In this document: positions 8,939 through 16,945 of the stretch, piece after piece | Numbering within the stretch: position 1 is the stretch's first letter | Layout: the number at the start of each line of letters is the position of its first letter | Source of the DNA: an uncultured Clostridia bacterium | GTDB lineage: Bacteria > Bacillota > Clostridia > Oscillospirales > Acutalibacteraceae | Assembly: GCA_937877675.1 (NCBI GenBank) | Contig: CALEIS010000075.1 | Location: 1 to 31,104, forward strand | Direction: 5' to 3' | DNA length: 31,104 bases | The notes under the pieces: model-generated | What the model was told of the DNA's origin: nothing | The model's input: only the letters and a program-made list of their open reading frames with translations | Database searches by the model: none | Position numbers and translations under genes: made by a program

Positions 8939-9691
8939 TCATATATCAATTTCAATTCCAACTGGACAGTGGTCACTGCCCATAATTTGGGTATAGATTT
9001 TACTGTCCTTTACTTTTGGCATAATTCGGTCGGACACAACAAAATAGTCGATTCTCCACCCTACATTCTTCTCCCTTGCGTGGAACATATAACTCCACCA
9101 AGAGTATTCAACTTTTTCAGGGTAAAGAGTACGGAAAGTGTCACTAAAACCTGCATTTAAAAGTTCTGTAAACTTATTTCTTTCTTCATCAGTAAATCCT
9201 GCACTGTGATGATTTGTCTTTGGGTTTTTAAGGTCAATTTCCTCGTGTGCCACATTCAAATCTCCACAGTAAATGACAGGTTTTGTACTGTCAAGTGATT
9301 TTATATATTCCCTTAAATCGTCTTCCCATTCCTGACGATAATCAAGTCTTGCAAGTTCTCGTTGTGAATTTGGTGTGTAAACACAGAGAAGATAAAAATT
9401 TTCATATTCAAGGGTGATTGCTCTACCCTCGTGGTCGTGCTTGTCAATATCAAGACCATACCACACGCTGATAGGCTCATGCTTTGCGAAAATTGCAGTA
9501 CCTGAATAGCCTTTTTTCTCTGCCGAATACCAGTATTGATAATATCCTTGAGGCTTAAAATCTGCTTGGTCAGGTTGCATTTTTGTTTCCTGAATACAGA
9601 AAAAATCTGCATCCTCATTCTTAAAAAATTCTTCAAAGCCTTTATTTAAACACGCACGGAAGCCGTTAACATTCCAAGATATAAATTTCAT
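8939..9691 (-). CDS. xth: Exodeoxyribonuclease III (AP endonuclease)
   Basis: This 250-residue enzyme of the endonuclease/exonuclease/phosphatase fold repairs abasic sites and removes 3' blocking groups. Visible motifs are ISWNVNGFRA, IQETKMQ (metal-ligand Glu35), YCGDLNVAHEEIDL with the catalytic Asp/Asn pair, WRIDYF, and the terminal GSDHCPV with the catalytic His. Length and ends match the bacterial ExoA/XthA family. AAGGA lies about 10 nt before the ATG. It lies downstream of the GH127-type gene on the same strand, but a 180-nt repeat-filled gap separates them and no clear promoter is visible there. The stop abuts a bidirectional terminator. Confidence 0.96.
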   Translation of the reverse strand: MKFISWNVNGFRACLNKGFEEFFKNEDADFFCIQETKMQPDQADFKPQGYYQYWYSAEKKGYSGTAIFAKHEPISVWYGLDIDKHDHEGRAITLEYENFYLLCVYTPNSQRELARLDYRQEWEDDLREYIKSLDSTKPVIYCGDLNVAHEEIDLKNPKTNHHSAGFTDEERNKFTELLNAGFSDTFRTLYPEKVEYSWWSYMFHAREKNVGWRIDYFVVSDRIMPKVKDSKIYTQIMGSDHCPVGIEIDI

Positions 9692-9722
9692 AGTTTTATT
9701 TCCTTTTTACTCATTTTATAGA

Positions 9723-9742
9723 GGCTGTCGAGTCGTCAACCC
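9723..9742 (-). repeat. Degenerate REP-like hairpin
   Basis: This matches the repeat at 9769-9796 and the 26491-26516 copy in the spacing of GGCTG, CGA, TCG and ACCC. The outer stem is imperfect and the foot reads CATA instead of CTAC. It lies tandem to, and in the same orientation as, the intact copy 27 nt away. Confidence 0.5.
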
Positions 9743-9768
9743 ATAAGTTTTATAATGATTTTTGTTGC

Positions 9769-9796
9769 GGGACGCCAAGGTTGTCGTCCCCTACAA
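9769..9796 (-). repeat. REP-like hairpin with GTAG foot (intergenic copy)
   Basis: The outer stem GGGACG (9769-9774) pairs with CGTCCC (9785-9790), and an inner CAA pairs with TTG. The foot on the plus strand is CTAC (9791-9794), which is GTAG 5' of the hairpin on the minus strand. Two further copies lie inside the RAYT gene with the same layout but different, still complementary, stem bases. It sits between the GH127-type gene and xth. Confidence 0.7.
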
Positions 9797-9837
9797 CAGA
9801 CTAATTTGGTTTCATATTATATTCGCAACGCAGTTCC

Positions 9838-9871
9838 TTCATTTTGCACTTTGCGTTTTGCGCTTTGCATT
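9838..9871 (-). repeat. Tandem heptamer repeat directly after the GH127-type stop
   Basis: On the minus strand, directly after the TAA at 9874-9872, four 7-nt units follow in register: AATGCAA, AGCGCAA, AACGCAA, AGTGCAA, then a partial AATGAAGG. It belongs to the same family as the repeats after the MFS, galT and cysteine synthase genes. Confidence 0.65.
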
Positions 9872-12187
9872 TTACTTTTCTTTAACAATACTTAATCTGT
9901 CAAAAATTCCACCTGCAAAACTGCCTGTTTCTGCTTGGAATTTTACTGTTATTTTATCCTTGTTCCCTATCATTCCTTGTGGAATTTCGTAATAAACATC
10001 ATAGAATTTGTTTGGATATGGATTTTCGAGAGTAACATCTGCTAAAAGTTCACCATCAACGAAGATTTTGAATTTTCTGCCAACATCACCGCTGAAATAT
10101 TTCACTTTAAGATAATTTGTTGTGGTGTTATCCACTGCCATATCATAACTAAACCATCCGTCGGACAAAGCATCACGATAAATAAGTCCGTTAAAATTTC
10201 CTGATGTTGAATTTTCGCATTTCATATTATGTGAGAATTCGTACTGGTCATTACCAACAGGTAAGGAGTCGATTACAAGATATTTGTCTTCTTCATTTTC
10301 AGGAAGCTTTGTTCTAAAATCGGCAAGAGTGAAATAAATTCCGTAACGGCTTGTGTGTTGCTTGTAATGTGGTGAGAAAATGAGATTTTGGTTTGTTCCT
10401 TTAAGAGAAAATTCAAGACTATCCCCTATTCTCACAAGGTTTTTATCTATATTACGAAGCCATTTGTTGGTTGTTCCCTTTTCGATAACAAGAATTTCGC
10501 TGACAGAGGTATCCCACAAAGGCACAGTAACATTAACACCAGTTGTTCCTGTGTTCATATTATTTGTTCCCATATTTGCACTAAGTACCCAAGGACCATA
10601 TTTAAAAGCAACTGCATTTTCGTTGTCAGGTAACGGATGAACAGTAATGCTCATTGGCATTTCATATTCAATTACATCTCCGTCCTTCCACTCTCTGTCA
10701 AGGGTGATAAAACCATCTTTTTCAATTACAAGTTTTCTGTCCCCATTGATTTTAACAGTTGGTCTGTCCTCACACCAATCAGGCACACGAAGAACGATTT
10801 CTGCATCCCCTGAGCCATTTACAGTAAATGTTACCTTTGGTAAATCTGCCTTTTGGGTTATTGTAAGTCCTTTTTCTTCCCAGACTACCTTTGATGATGT
10901 GTAACGATTTACGAAAATACGATTTTCGTCGTGGAAATAGATACTATCCCCAAGTTTTGAGAAATTTTCCATACCTGAGCCAGTGCAACACCAGAAATGG
11001 TCAAATGGTGAACTGTAAACCTTGAAAAACCCTGTTGCCATTGGTTGGAAATAGGTTGTCATTCCTGTTTCAGGGTTTTGTGAAGACAAAATCGCATTGA
11101 TAAATGTGTTTTCGTAATAATCGGAATATTTCACATCCCCCGTCACTTTGAAAAGTTCACGAGTGAGTTTAAGCATATTATATGTGTTGCAGGTTTCACA
11201 GTTACAACTTGTTCTTTCGGCATCAAGTATTTTTGACTCACCAAAATGCTCCCATTCGCTGTTGCCACCTGTGATATATGTGTGATTTTCCACAACTATC
11301 TGCCAAAAGTTTGCAGCAACCTGCAAGTAATATTCTTCACCTGTTACAGTATAACGGTTAATTGCACCAATGATTTTTGGAATCGTTGTATTTGCATGTT
11401 TTCCGTTAAGAATGTCCTCACCCTTATATAAAGGCTCAAAAAGTGTCATTTCATCAAAACTGTGTGCAGCAGATAAATGCTTTTCACTTTTTGTATGCTT
11501 GTATAATTTGTAAAGGCAGTCATTCATTCCACCATATTCAACATTCAATACAGTTTGTTGCATTTCAGGTGTCCATTTACTAGTGTGACTATAAACCCAA
11601 TCACCAAGTTTTGATGCTATTGTAAGAGCATCTTTGTTGCCTGTTAAAGCATAAACATCAATAAGTCCTGCTAAAATCTTGTGCATTGAATACCAAGGCA
11701 CCCAAGTCCCAGAGGTATCACCTTTTTCAATCTGGTCATAGTGGCTTTCAGGAATAGCATGGAGATAACCATTCTTTAACTGACATCCCTTTAAAACAGA
11801 AATCATATAGTCAGTAATTGCCTTTAATTCCTTGTCCTGTGATGTTGCATAGGCTTGAGCAACTGCTGTTAAATAATGTCCCAAGGTATGACCCTGAATA
11901 GCAGATGTTTCCCATCCACCATATTTTTCTGCATTAATTTTTCTGCCGGAAATATCACCAAAACCACGCATAAGACGGTCAGGCTCAAGAGATTTAAGGT
12001 ATTGAACCTCTTTCTCAAAGGCATTTTGCTCATATTTATCTAAAAGTGTTACATTATGCATCTCGAATTCCTCCAAAGGCACTTTGAGTGGGTCAAGTTT
12101 TACTTTAATCAAATCACGATTTCCGAAAAACGGAAAAATCGACAAAATCGATAAAATAATTGCTATCAAATTTTTTAGCACAAGCAT
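9872..12187 (-). CDS. GH127-type beta-L-arabinofuranosidase-like glycoside hydrolase
   Basis: The 771-residue protein has an N-terminal hydrophobic helix (about 5-21), a signal peptide or anchor, then an (alpha/alpha)6-barrel of the GH127/DUF1680 family. The zinc-thiolate site of the family is recognisable: Glu331 and Cys333 in CNCETC, and Cys400-Cys401 in FWCCTGSGMENFSK, one of which is the nucleophile in characterised members. Glu317 in FGES is the likely acid/base. Beta-sandwich regions follow (about 430-620), and a C-terminal module (about 665-771) resembles accessory beta domains. It probably removes beta-L-arabinofuranosyl units from plant glycans outside the cell. The start is uncertain: GAGGGGGAG abuts the ATG at 12187, and a GTG at 12181 has better spacing. 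No transporter or regulator is adjacent. Confidence 0.9.
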   Translation of the reverse strand: MLVLKNLIAIILSILSIFPFFGNRDLIKVKLDPLKVPLEEFEMHNVTLLDKYEQNAFEKEVQYLKSLEPDRLMRGFGDISGRKINAEKYGGWETSAIQGHTLGHYLTAVAQAYATSQDKELKAITDYMISVLKGCQLKNGYLHAIPESHYDQIEKGDTSGTWVPWYSMHKILAGLIDVYALTGNKDALTIASKLGDWVYSHTSKWTPEMQQTVLNVEYGGMNDCLYKLYKHTKSEKHLSAAHSFDEMTLFEPLYKGEDILNGKHANTTIPKIIGAINRYTVTGEEYYLQVAANFWQIVVENHTYITGGNSEWEHFGESKILDAERTSCNCETCNTYNMLKLTRELFKVTGDVKYSDYYENTFINAILSSQNPETGMTTYFQPMATGFFKVYSSPFDHFWCCTGSGMENFSKLGDSIYFHDENRIFVNRYTSSKVVWEEKGLTITQKADLPKVTFTVNGSGDAEIVLRVPDWCEDRPTVKINGDRKLVIEKDGFITLDREWKDGDVIEYEMPMSITVHPLPDNENAVAFKYGPWVLSANMGTNNMNTGTTGVNVTVPLWDTSVSEILVIEKGTTNKWLRNIDKNLVRIGDSLEFSLKGTNQNLIFSPHYKQHTSRYGIYFTLADFRTKLPENEEDKYLVIDSLPVGNDQYEFSHNMKCENSTSGNFNGLIYRDALSDGWFSYDMAVDNTTTNYLKVKYFSGDVGRKFKIFVDGELLADVTLENPYPNKFYDVYYEIPQGMIGNKDKITVKFQAETGSFAGGIFDRLSIVKEK

Positions 12188-12207
12188 CTCCCCCTCTTTT
12201 TATGAAT

Positions 12208-12236
12208 ATTTTATCACATAACTCCCTTTACTGCAA
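12208..12236 (-). promoter_or_regulatory. Sigma-A-type promoter of the GH127-type gene
   Basis: On the minus strand: TTGCAG (12236-12231), 17 nt, TAAAAT (12213-12208), about 20 nt before the start codon. Confidence 0.5.
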
Positions 12237-12244
12237 TATTGGAG

Positions 12245-12397
12245 TTTATCGGGATGTTTAATATTTTACCCCCCTCAGTCAAATGCTACGCATTTGCCAG
12301 CTCCCCCTCAAGGGTGGAGCCCAATATAGCCTTCCCCCTACGAGGGGAAGGTGTCACCGTAGGTGACGGAAGGGGGGATTGAATCTCCCCGACAAAT
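12245..12397. repeat. MITE-like palindromic repeat element
   Basis: This element fills much of the 394-nt gap between the GH127-type gene and the small peptide gene. Its ends are imperfect inverted repeats (TTTATCGGGATG on the left; the complement of the right end reads TTTGTCGGGGAG), each leading into a C-run or its complement. Inside are hairpins: AAATGC-tac-GCATTT (12281-12295), a GCTCC...GGAGC stem, CCTTCCCC/GGGGAAGG (12330-12351) and GTCACC-gta-GGTGAC (12353-12367). The segment CCCTCAGTC...CAGCTCCC recurs at 28972-29000. The right end TCTCCCCGACAAAT recurs exactly at the end of the array at 21009-21022. No ORF is inside. The rest of the gap, 12398-12521, shows nothing recognisable. Confidence 0.7.
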
Positions 12398-12521
12398 CTG
12401 TAATTTTAAAATCGCTATATTTACATCTCAATAAACTCCTGAAAATGAAGCTAGAATTGTCCTTTTTAAAGCACAGGATATGTCATCTGTGTTGATTTGT
12501 TAACAATTCATTCATATTTTA

Positions 12522-12550
12522 TTGACTATTTCATACAGATATGGTATAAT
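12522..12550 (+). promoter_or_regulatory. Strong sigma-A-type promoter of the 39-residue peptide gene
   Basis: TTGACT (12522-12527), 17 nt, perfect TATAAT (12545-12550). The expected start is about 25 nt before the ATG, leaving a short leader with AAGGAGGTG. This is among the best promoters in the window. Confidence 0.8.
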
Positions 12551-12581
12551 TAGGTTACAAAATAAAGAAGGAGGTGTCACA

Positions 12582-12701
12582 ATGTTAGCAACTATTTTTG
12601 AATTTGTTATGGGAATCCTTGGTAGTGCAGGTGCAGACCCAGAAGCAACAGGTATTGTTGGTCAGATTTTTGATTTTATCCTCAGCATCTTCGGTATGTA
12701 A
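12582..12701 (+). CDS. Small acidic hydrophobic peptide (39 residues), unknown function
   Basis: An ATG at 12582 follows AAGGAGGTG (12568-12576) by 5 nt and is read to TAA at 12699-12701. The peptide has no Lys or Arg and four acidic residues. It is built as two similar hydrophobic segments, IFEFVMGILG and IFDFILSIFG, joined by an Ala/Gly/Asp-Pro hinge, which looks like an internal duplication. It has its own consensus promoter and a strong terminator 20 nt downstream, so it is a separate transcription unit rather than a leader of the MFS gene. I do not recognise the family. Possibilities are an amphipathic membrane or secreted peptide (bacteriocin- or modulin-like) or a small membrane regulator. 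The regulatory layout, not homology, supports it as a real gene. Confidence 0.75.
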   Translation: MLATIFEFVMGILGSAGADPEATGIVGQIFDFILSIFGM

Positions 12702-12721
12702 TTTAGTTTTATAGAAAATAT

Positions 12722-12747
12722 AAGCCATCCTCTTGGATGGCTTTTTA
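12722..12747 (+). terminator. Rho-independent terminator of the peptide gene
   Basis: Perfect stem AAGCCATCC (12722-12730), loop TCTT, GGATGGCTT (12735-12743), continuing into a T-run. It separates the peptide from the MFS gene. Confidence 0.85.
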
Positions 12748-12767
12748 TTTTGTGTAGCAATTTTTCT

Positions 12768-12795
12768 TTGCATTTTTATGTATATGTGATACAAT
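12768..12795 (+). promoter_or_regulatory. Sigma-A-type promoter of the MFS gene
   Basis: TTGCAT (12768-12773), 16 nt, TACAAT (12790-12795). The ribosome site GGGAGGG follows at 12805. Confidence 0.55.
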
Positions 12796-12817
12796 TAAAG
12801 TATTGGGAGGGAAAAAT

Positions 12818-14257
12818 ATGAAAACAAAACAGATAAGTCCTGAAAAAATGGCCAAAAAGCAACTTCGCAAAGAAAGAGAATTAAAATATTGGGAAAAGCA
12901 AAAAGCAAGACCAAAGGGTAATACATACTTCTGGTATCTTGTGTTAATTATCGCACTTATTTATGCAGTTGACGAAATTGCATCTCAAATCGGTACACTT
13001 ATGCAGACGGAAATTGCAAACGACTTTTTCAATAGTGGAAGTGCCGTTACACTTCTAAATCTTTTACAGATTGTGGCAATTCCATTCCAGATTATCGGTA
13101 TTCTTTACAGACCACTTGCAGACCGTTTTGGCAGAAAGACATTCTTAATTATCAACACATTCGGTATGGCTCTTGCAATGTTTGTGATTTTCCTTTCACA
13201 GAATATTATTATGTACTTTTTGGGTGCATGTCTGATTCTTTTCTTTGTGCCACACGATATGCACGTTGTGTATATTATGGAATCTTCACCTGCTAAAAGC
13301 CGAGCAATAACATATTCCGTTGTTAAATTCTTTGCCAATATGGCAGTTATGTTAGTACCATTCCTTCGTCGTTGGTTAATGACAACAGCAAGTGAATGGC
13401 GTAATGTTTACTTTATTCCTGCAGTTGTTGGTATTGTTGTTTCTCTTATTGCTCTTCTTTGTGCAAGAGAAACTGACGCATTTATTGATTCCCGTATCCG
13501 TTATCTCAGTATGACAGAGGAAGAATTACAAGCAGAAAAACTTAGAAAATCTGCACAGGATTCACAGGGTGGCGTTATTGATGCTCTTAAATTCGGTTTT
13601 AGCCACAAGCAACTTCGTTGGGTATTCATCTGTTTTGCCCTTGCAGGTATCGGTGTTATCGGTAGTCTGAATTATCAGGCAATTCTCACCCACGGTTATG
13701 CTCAGAGTATTTATGGCTCAAACACAAAAGAATTTTTGGACCTTGTAAGTGTTAAAGAGGTTAGTCAGGCACTTATTTTATATCCTATCGGTATGGCTCT
13801 TTCGCAGGTTATTATGGGCTTTATCTCCGACAAAAAAGGTAGAAAAGCAGCCGCAATTACTGTCGCAACAAACTGTGTTGTATCATTTGTAATCTTCGCA
13901 TTAGGCGCAAGATTCAATTTCTTAACACCTGAAATCATAGGTTTCTTCTGTGGTACATTCGTTGGTAGCTACTACTCCACAAACGACGTACTTATTATGA
14001 TGGCAAGTGAATCTGCACCGACAAATCTTCGTTCATCTGCAACTGCGGCACAAACTGTTGTAGGCTTTGCAGGATATGCTGTGGGCTTCCTTACAAATAT
14101 GATTTTGGCACTTATTTTCGGTGACGGAATTATTGGTACAGTTGCTCTTTGTCTGCTTGTTCCAAGCTTTGTTGTTACAATTTATGCTCTTATTAAGAAA
14201 ACCCACGATACAAAAGGCATTGACCTTGATAAAGTTACAGGAACTGAGTGGGACTAA
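12818..14257 (+). CDS. Major facilitator superfamily transporter
   Basis: The 479-residue protein has a very basic cytosolic N-terminus (about 1-32), then about twelve membrane helices. The conserved loop between helices 2 and 3 is visible as LADRFGRKTF and the equivalent in the second half as ISDKKGRKAA. The start at 12818 is chosen because GGGAGGG ends 6 nt before it; the in-frame TTG at 12803 would begin inside that site. It has its own promoter, and a bidirectional terminator separates it from convergent galT. The substrate cannot be read; the galT neighbour makes a sugar possible but is weak evidence. Confidence 0.9.
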   Translation: MKTKQISPEKMAKKQLRKERELKYWEKQKARPKGNTYFWYLVLIIALIYAVDEIASQIGTLMQTEIANDFFNSGSAVTLLNLLQIVAIPFQIIGILYRPLADRFGRKTFLIINTFGMALAMFVIFLSQNIIMYFLGACLILFFVPHDMHVVYIMESSPAKSRAITYSVVKFFANMAVMLVPFLRRWLMTTASEWRNVYFIPAVVGIVVSLIALLCARETDAFIDSRIRYLSMTEEELQAEKLRKSAQDSQGGVIDALKFGFSHKQLRWVFICFALAGIGVIGSLNYQAILTHGYAQSIYGSNTKEFLDLVSVKEVSQALILYPIGMALSQVIMGFISDKKGRKAAAITVATNCVVSFVIFALGARFNFLTPEIIGFFCGTFVGSYYSTNDVLIMMASESAPTNLRSSATAAQTVVGFAGYAVGFLTNMILALIFGDGIIGTVALCLLVPSFVVTIYALIKKTHDTKGIDLDKVTGTEWD

Positions 14258-14260
14258 ATC

Positions 14261-14291
14261 AATGCTGAATTCGTAATGCGTAATGCTGAAT
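14261..14291 (+). repeat. Tandem heptamer repeat just after the MFS stop
   Basis: Four 7-nt units in register begin a few bases after the TAA at 14255: AATGCTG, AATTCGT, AATGCGT, AATGCTG, then a partial AATTA. The copy beyond the terminator (14354-14388) is the same family in the opposite orientation, reading out of galT. Confidence 0.65.
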
Positions 14292-14293
14292 TA

Positions 14294-14327
14294 AAAAATG
14301 AGAATGGATTTATCCATTCTCATTTTT
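14294..14327. terminator. Bidirectional terminator between MFS gene and galT
   Basis: A perfect 15-bp stem (14294-14308 with 14313-14327, loop TTTA) with A5 on one side and T5 on the other serves both convergent genes. Confidence 0.88.
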
Positions 14328-14353
14328 GTTTTATATTTATTTGTAGTCCTTTA

Positions 14354-14388
14354 ATTACGAATTACGCATTATGAATTACGAATTGAAA
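14354..14388 (-). repeat. Tandem heptamer repeat just after the galT stop
   Basis: On the minus strand, within about 5 nt of the stop, the units are AATTCGT, AATTCAT, AATGCGT, AATTCGT, then AATTA. The period and consensus match the other three stop-adjacent repeats. Confidence 0.65.
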
Positions 14389-14389
14389 T

Positions 14390-15883
14390 TTATTTCACAC
14401 TTGAAATAAATTTCATAAACTGTGCTTTGCCTTCTTCTGTTCTGTCGAACACACCGCATTGACCGAGGATTGCAGTAAATACAATACCGATTTCGTCACG
14501 GAGAATCTCGTCACAGTTGTCTGCATTGATGTCGCTGTATTTTGACTTAATCATTTCTGCCCAATCAAAATGTTTTGCGATTCTTTCGTCTGCTTTGATG
14601 TCTTTATTTTCGAGAATTGCATCCCTTAAGATTGCCATTTCTGTTTTAAGACGAGCAGGAAGCACTGCAAGACCCATAACCTCAATAAGACCGATATTTT
14701 CTTTCTTAATGTTGTGGTATTCAGGATGTGGATGATAGAATCCGTCAGGATATTCTTCTGTTGTGATGTTGTTACGAAGAACAAGGTCTAATTCATACTT
14801 ACCATCTCTGAATCTTGCGATTGGAGTGATTGTATTGTGAATTTCACCGTCTGTGAAAGCATAGATAAATGCTTCTTCGTCAGTATAATCACGCCATGCT
14901 GCAAGGATTTTACCTGCAAGAGCACACATTCTGTCTGTGTCTTCACTCTTAAGACGAATAACGCTCATTGGCCATTTTACGATGCCTGCTTCAACATCTT
15001 CGAAACCATCAAATGTGAATTTCTCTTCGTAATCAGCCTTTGCCATAGCAAATTCGTAGCTACCACCCTGGAAATGCTCGTGAGTAAGAATTGAGCCACC
15101 TGCAATTGGCAAATCAGAGTTTGAGCCAAGGAAATAGTGTGGGAATTTCTTAACGAAATCACAAAGTCTTCTGAATTTCTGTTCAGATATTTTCATTGGA
15201 GTATGTGCATCGTCAAAAATGATACAATGCTCGTTGTAGTAAACATAAGGTGAATACTGTAAAAATGCGTCAACACCATCAAGACAGATTGGAATAACTC
15301 TGTGATTCTGACGAGCAGGGTGATTAACACGACCTCTGTAACCCTCGTTTTCCTTACAAAGCATACATGTAGGATATGAACTCTGTTCCATTTTTGTAGC
15401 AGCAGCAATAGCCTTTGGGTCTTTTTCTGGTTTTGCAAGGTTGATTGTGATGTCAATATCACCATATTCTGTGCTTGTTACCCATTTAACATCATTCTTG
15501 ATTCTATATTCACGGATATAGTCTGTTTTAAGAGCAAGATTATAGTAATAATCAGTTGCTGTCTTTGGAGAAACTGCATATTTTTCACTGAAAGTCTTAA
15601 TAACTTGTGATGGTCTTGGAGTAAGCACTCCCATTACCTTTGTGTCAAACAAATCTTTATAGACGATTGAATCTTCACAAATTCCCTTGCTAACTGCATA
15701 GTCGAGAATAGTCTTTAAAATTTCTTCAAGGTTTTCACTCTTTACTTCTGCACCAGTTTCCATACTATCCATATCAAGGATTTCAAGTACACGGTTAACT
15801 GCCCAGACCTTGTCTTCTTTTTCAATTAAGTTTTCTTTTACAGCATACTCTACGAGAGAATTTATTGCTTCAAAAATATTCAT
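14390..15883 (-). CDS. galT: UDP-glucose-hexose-1-phosphate uridylyltransferase (class II GalT)
   Basis: The 497-residue protein matches the longer Firmicutes-type GalT, which swaps UMP between UDP-glucose and galactose-1-phosphate in the Leloir pathway. Family landmarks are the N-terminal helical region (NSLVEYAVKENLI), TDYYYNLALKTDYI, the active-site region GGSILTHEHFQGGSYEF, and FYHPHPEYHNIKKENIGLIEVMGLA. AAAAGGGG precedes the ATG. galK and galE are not in the window, so it stands apart from the usual gal operon. It is divergent from the cysteine synthase gene and has its own promoter. Confidence 0.95.
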   Translation of the reverse strand: MNIFEAINSLVEYAVKENLIEKEDKVWAVNRVLEILDMDSMETGAEVKSENLEEILKTILDYAVSKGICEDSIVYKDLFDTKVMGVLTPRPSQVIKTFSEKYAVSPKTATDYYYNLALKTDYIREYRIKNDVKWVTSTEYGDIDITINLAKPEKDPKAIAAATKMEQSSYPTCMLCKENEGYRGRVNHPARQNHRVIPICLDGVDAFLQYSPYVYYNEHCIIFDDAHTPMKISEQKFRRLCDFVKKFPHYFLGSNSDLPIAGGSILTHEHFQGGSYEFAMAKADYEEKFTFDGFEDVEAGIVKWPMSVIRLKSEDTDRMCALAGKILAAWRDYTDEEAFIYAFTDGEIHNTITPIARFRDGKYELDLVLRNNITTEEYPDGFYHPHPEYHNIKKENIGLIEVMGLAVLPARLKTEMAILRDAILENKDIKADERIAKHFDWAEMIKSKYSDINADNCDEILRDEIGIVFTAILGQCGVFDRTEEGKAQFMKFISSVK

Positions 15884-15912
15884 AGGAACACCCCTTTTAT
15901 AAGTCTAATATA

Positions 15913-15940
15913 ATTATAGAGAAATTTTATTTCATTTCAA
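15913..15940 (-). promoter_or_regulatory. Sigma-A-type promoter of galT
   Basis: On the minus strand: TTGAAA (15940-15935), 16 nt, TATAAT (15918-15913), about 30 nt before the start codon. No operator palindrome or catabolite-control site was evident by eye. Confidence 0.6.
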
Positions 15941-15958
15941 GATGTTTTTAGAAATATG

Positions 15959-15987
15959 TTGAATATTTTTTCAAGTTGTGATAATAT
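15959..15987 (+). promoter_or_regulatory. Possible promoter of the cysteine synthase homologue
   Basis: TTGAAT (15959-15964), 17 nt, TAATAT (15982-15987). Both boxes deviate from consensus, and an alternative -10 (GATAAT, 15980-15985) gives a 15-nt spacer. Confidence 0.35.
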
Positions 15988-16018
15988 ACATTGGTTAATT
16001 TTGTGAGGTGTAAATAAA

Positions 16019-16945
16019 ATGGTATGTAATAATATACTTGAAGCAATGGGACAGACTCCAATGATTCGTCTTAATAGAATGGTTGGTGAAGATAGTGCTC
16101 AGGTGCTTGTTAAATACGAAGGCCTTAATGTTGGTGGTTCAATTAAAACAAGAACTGCTTATAATATGCTTAAAGCTGCTGAAGAGCAGGGACTAATTAA
16201 CGAGAATTCAATTATCGTTGAGCCAACAAGTGGTAATCAGGGAATCGGTCTTGCACTTATCGGTGCAGTTAAAGGATATAAAACAGTGATTATTATGCCT
16301 GACTCTGTAAGTGAAGAAAGAAGAAAATTGGTTAATCACTATGGTGCAGAAGTTGTGCTTATTCATGACGATGGTGATATTGGTAAATGTATTGACGACT
16401 GTTTGAAAACTGCTCTTAAAATGCAGGAAGAAAACCCAAATGTCTATATCCCACAACAGTTTACAAATCCTAAAAACCCAGAAGTGCATAAGCACCACAC
16501 AGGTCTTGAAATTCTTGAACAGGTTGCAGACGACATTCACGGCTTCTGTTCAGGTATCGGCACAGGTGGTACACTCAGTGGTATCGGTGAAGTGCTTAAA
16601 AGACAGTATCCTGAAATTGAAATTTGGGCAGTTGAGCCACAGAATGCTGCAATTCTTGCAGGTGGCACAATTGGTACTCACCTTCAAATGGGTATCGGTG
16701 ACGGACTTATTCCAGACAACCTTAACCAGAATATTTATGATGATATTTACATTGTAACTGACGAAGAAGCAATTCAGACTGCTCGTGATTTAGCTCGTCT
16801 TGAAGGCATTATGTGTGGTATCTCAAGTGGTACTAATGTTGCTGCTGCAATTAAACTCGCTAAGAAACTCGGCAAGGGCAAAACAGTTGTTACTGTACTT
16901 CCTGACACAGCCGAAAGATATTTCAGTACACCACTTTTTGAATGA
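16019..16945 (+). CDS. PLP-dependent cysteine synthase family protein
   Basis: The 308-residue fold-type II PLP enzyme resembles O-acetylserine sulfhydrylase: TPMIRLNRM near the N-terminus, the PLP lysine in GGSIKTR, the asparagine loop PTSGNQG, the phosphate-binding GTGGT and the C-terminal PDTAERYFSTPLF. Two active-site positions differ from the classical pattern: the residue after the PLP lysine is Thr, where CysK usually has Asp (KDR), and the substrate-carboxylate loop is SGNQG rather than SGNTG. It may be a cysteine synthase of a divergent clade or use another acceptor or donor, so I give no symbol. GAGGTG lies about 9 nt upstream. No cysE or sulfate genes are adjacent. Confidence 0.85.
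   Translation: MVCNNILEAMGQTPMIRLNRMVGEDSAQVLVKYEGLNVGGSIKTRTAYNMLKAAEEQGLINENSIIVEPTSGNQGIGLALIGAVKGYKTVIIMPDSVSEERRKLVNHYGAEVVLIHDDGDIGKCIDDCLKTALKMQEENPNVYIPQQFTNPKNPEVHKHHTGLEILEQVADDIHGFCSGIGTGGTLSGIGEVLKRQYPEIEIWAVEPQNAAILAGGTIGTHLQMGIGDGLIPDNLNQNIYDDIYIVTDEEAIQTARDLARLEGIMCGISSGTNVAAAIKLAKKLGKGKTVVTVLPDTAERYFSTPLFE

Noticed and set aside
8909..9160. Plus-strand 83-codon frame inside xth
   Set aside because: It is antisense to a clearly conserved gene, starts inside a terminator hairpin and shows no recognisable protein features.
12585..12794. Minus-strand 69-codon frame over the small peptide gene
   Set aside because: It is antisense to a unit with a consensus promoter, ribosome site and terminator, runs through the terminator stem, and has no ribosome site of its own.
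12803..12817. TTG at 12803 as start of the MFS gene
   Set aside because: The added codons are the GGGAGGG ribosome site itself; the ATG at 12818 is correctly spaced.
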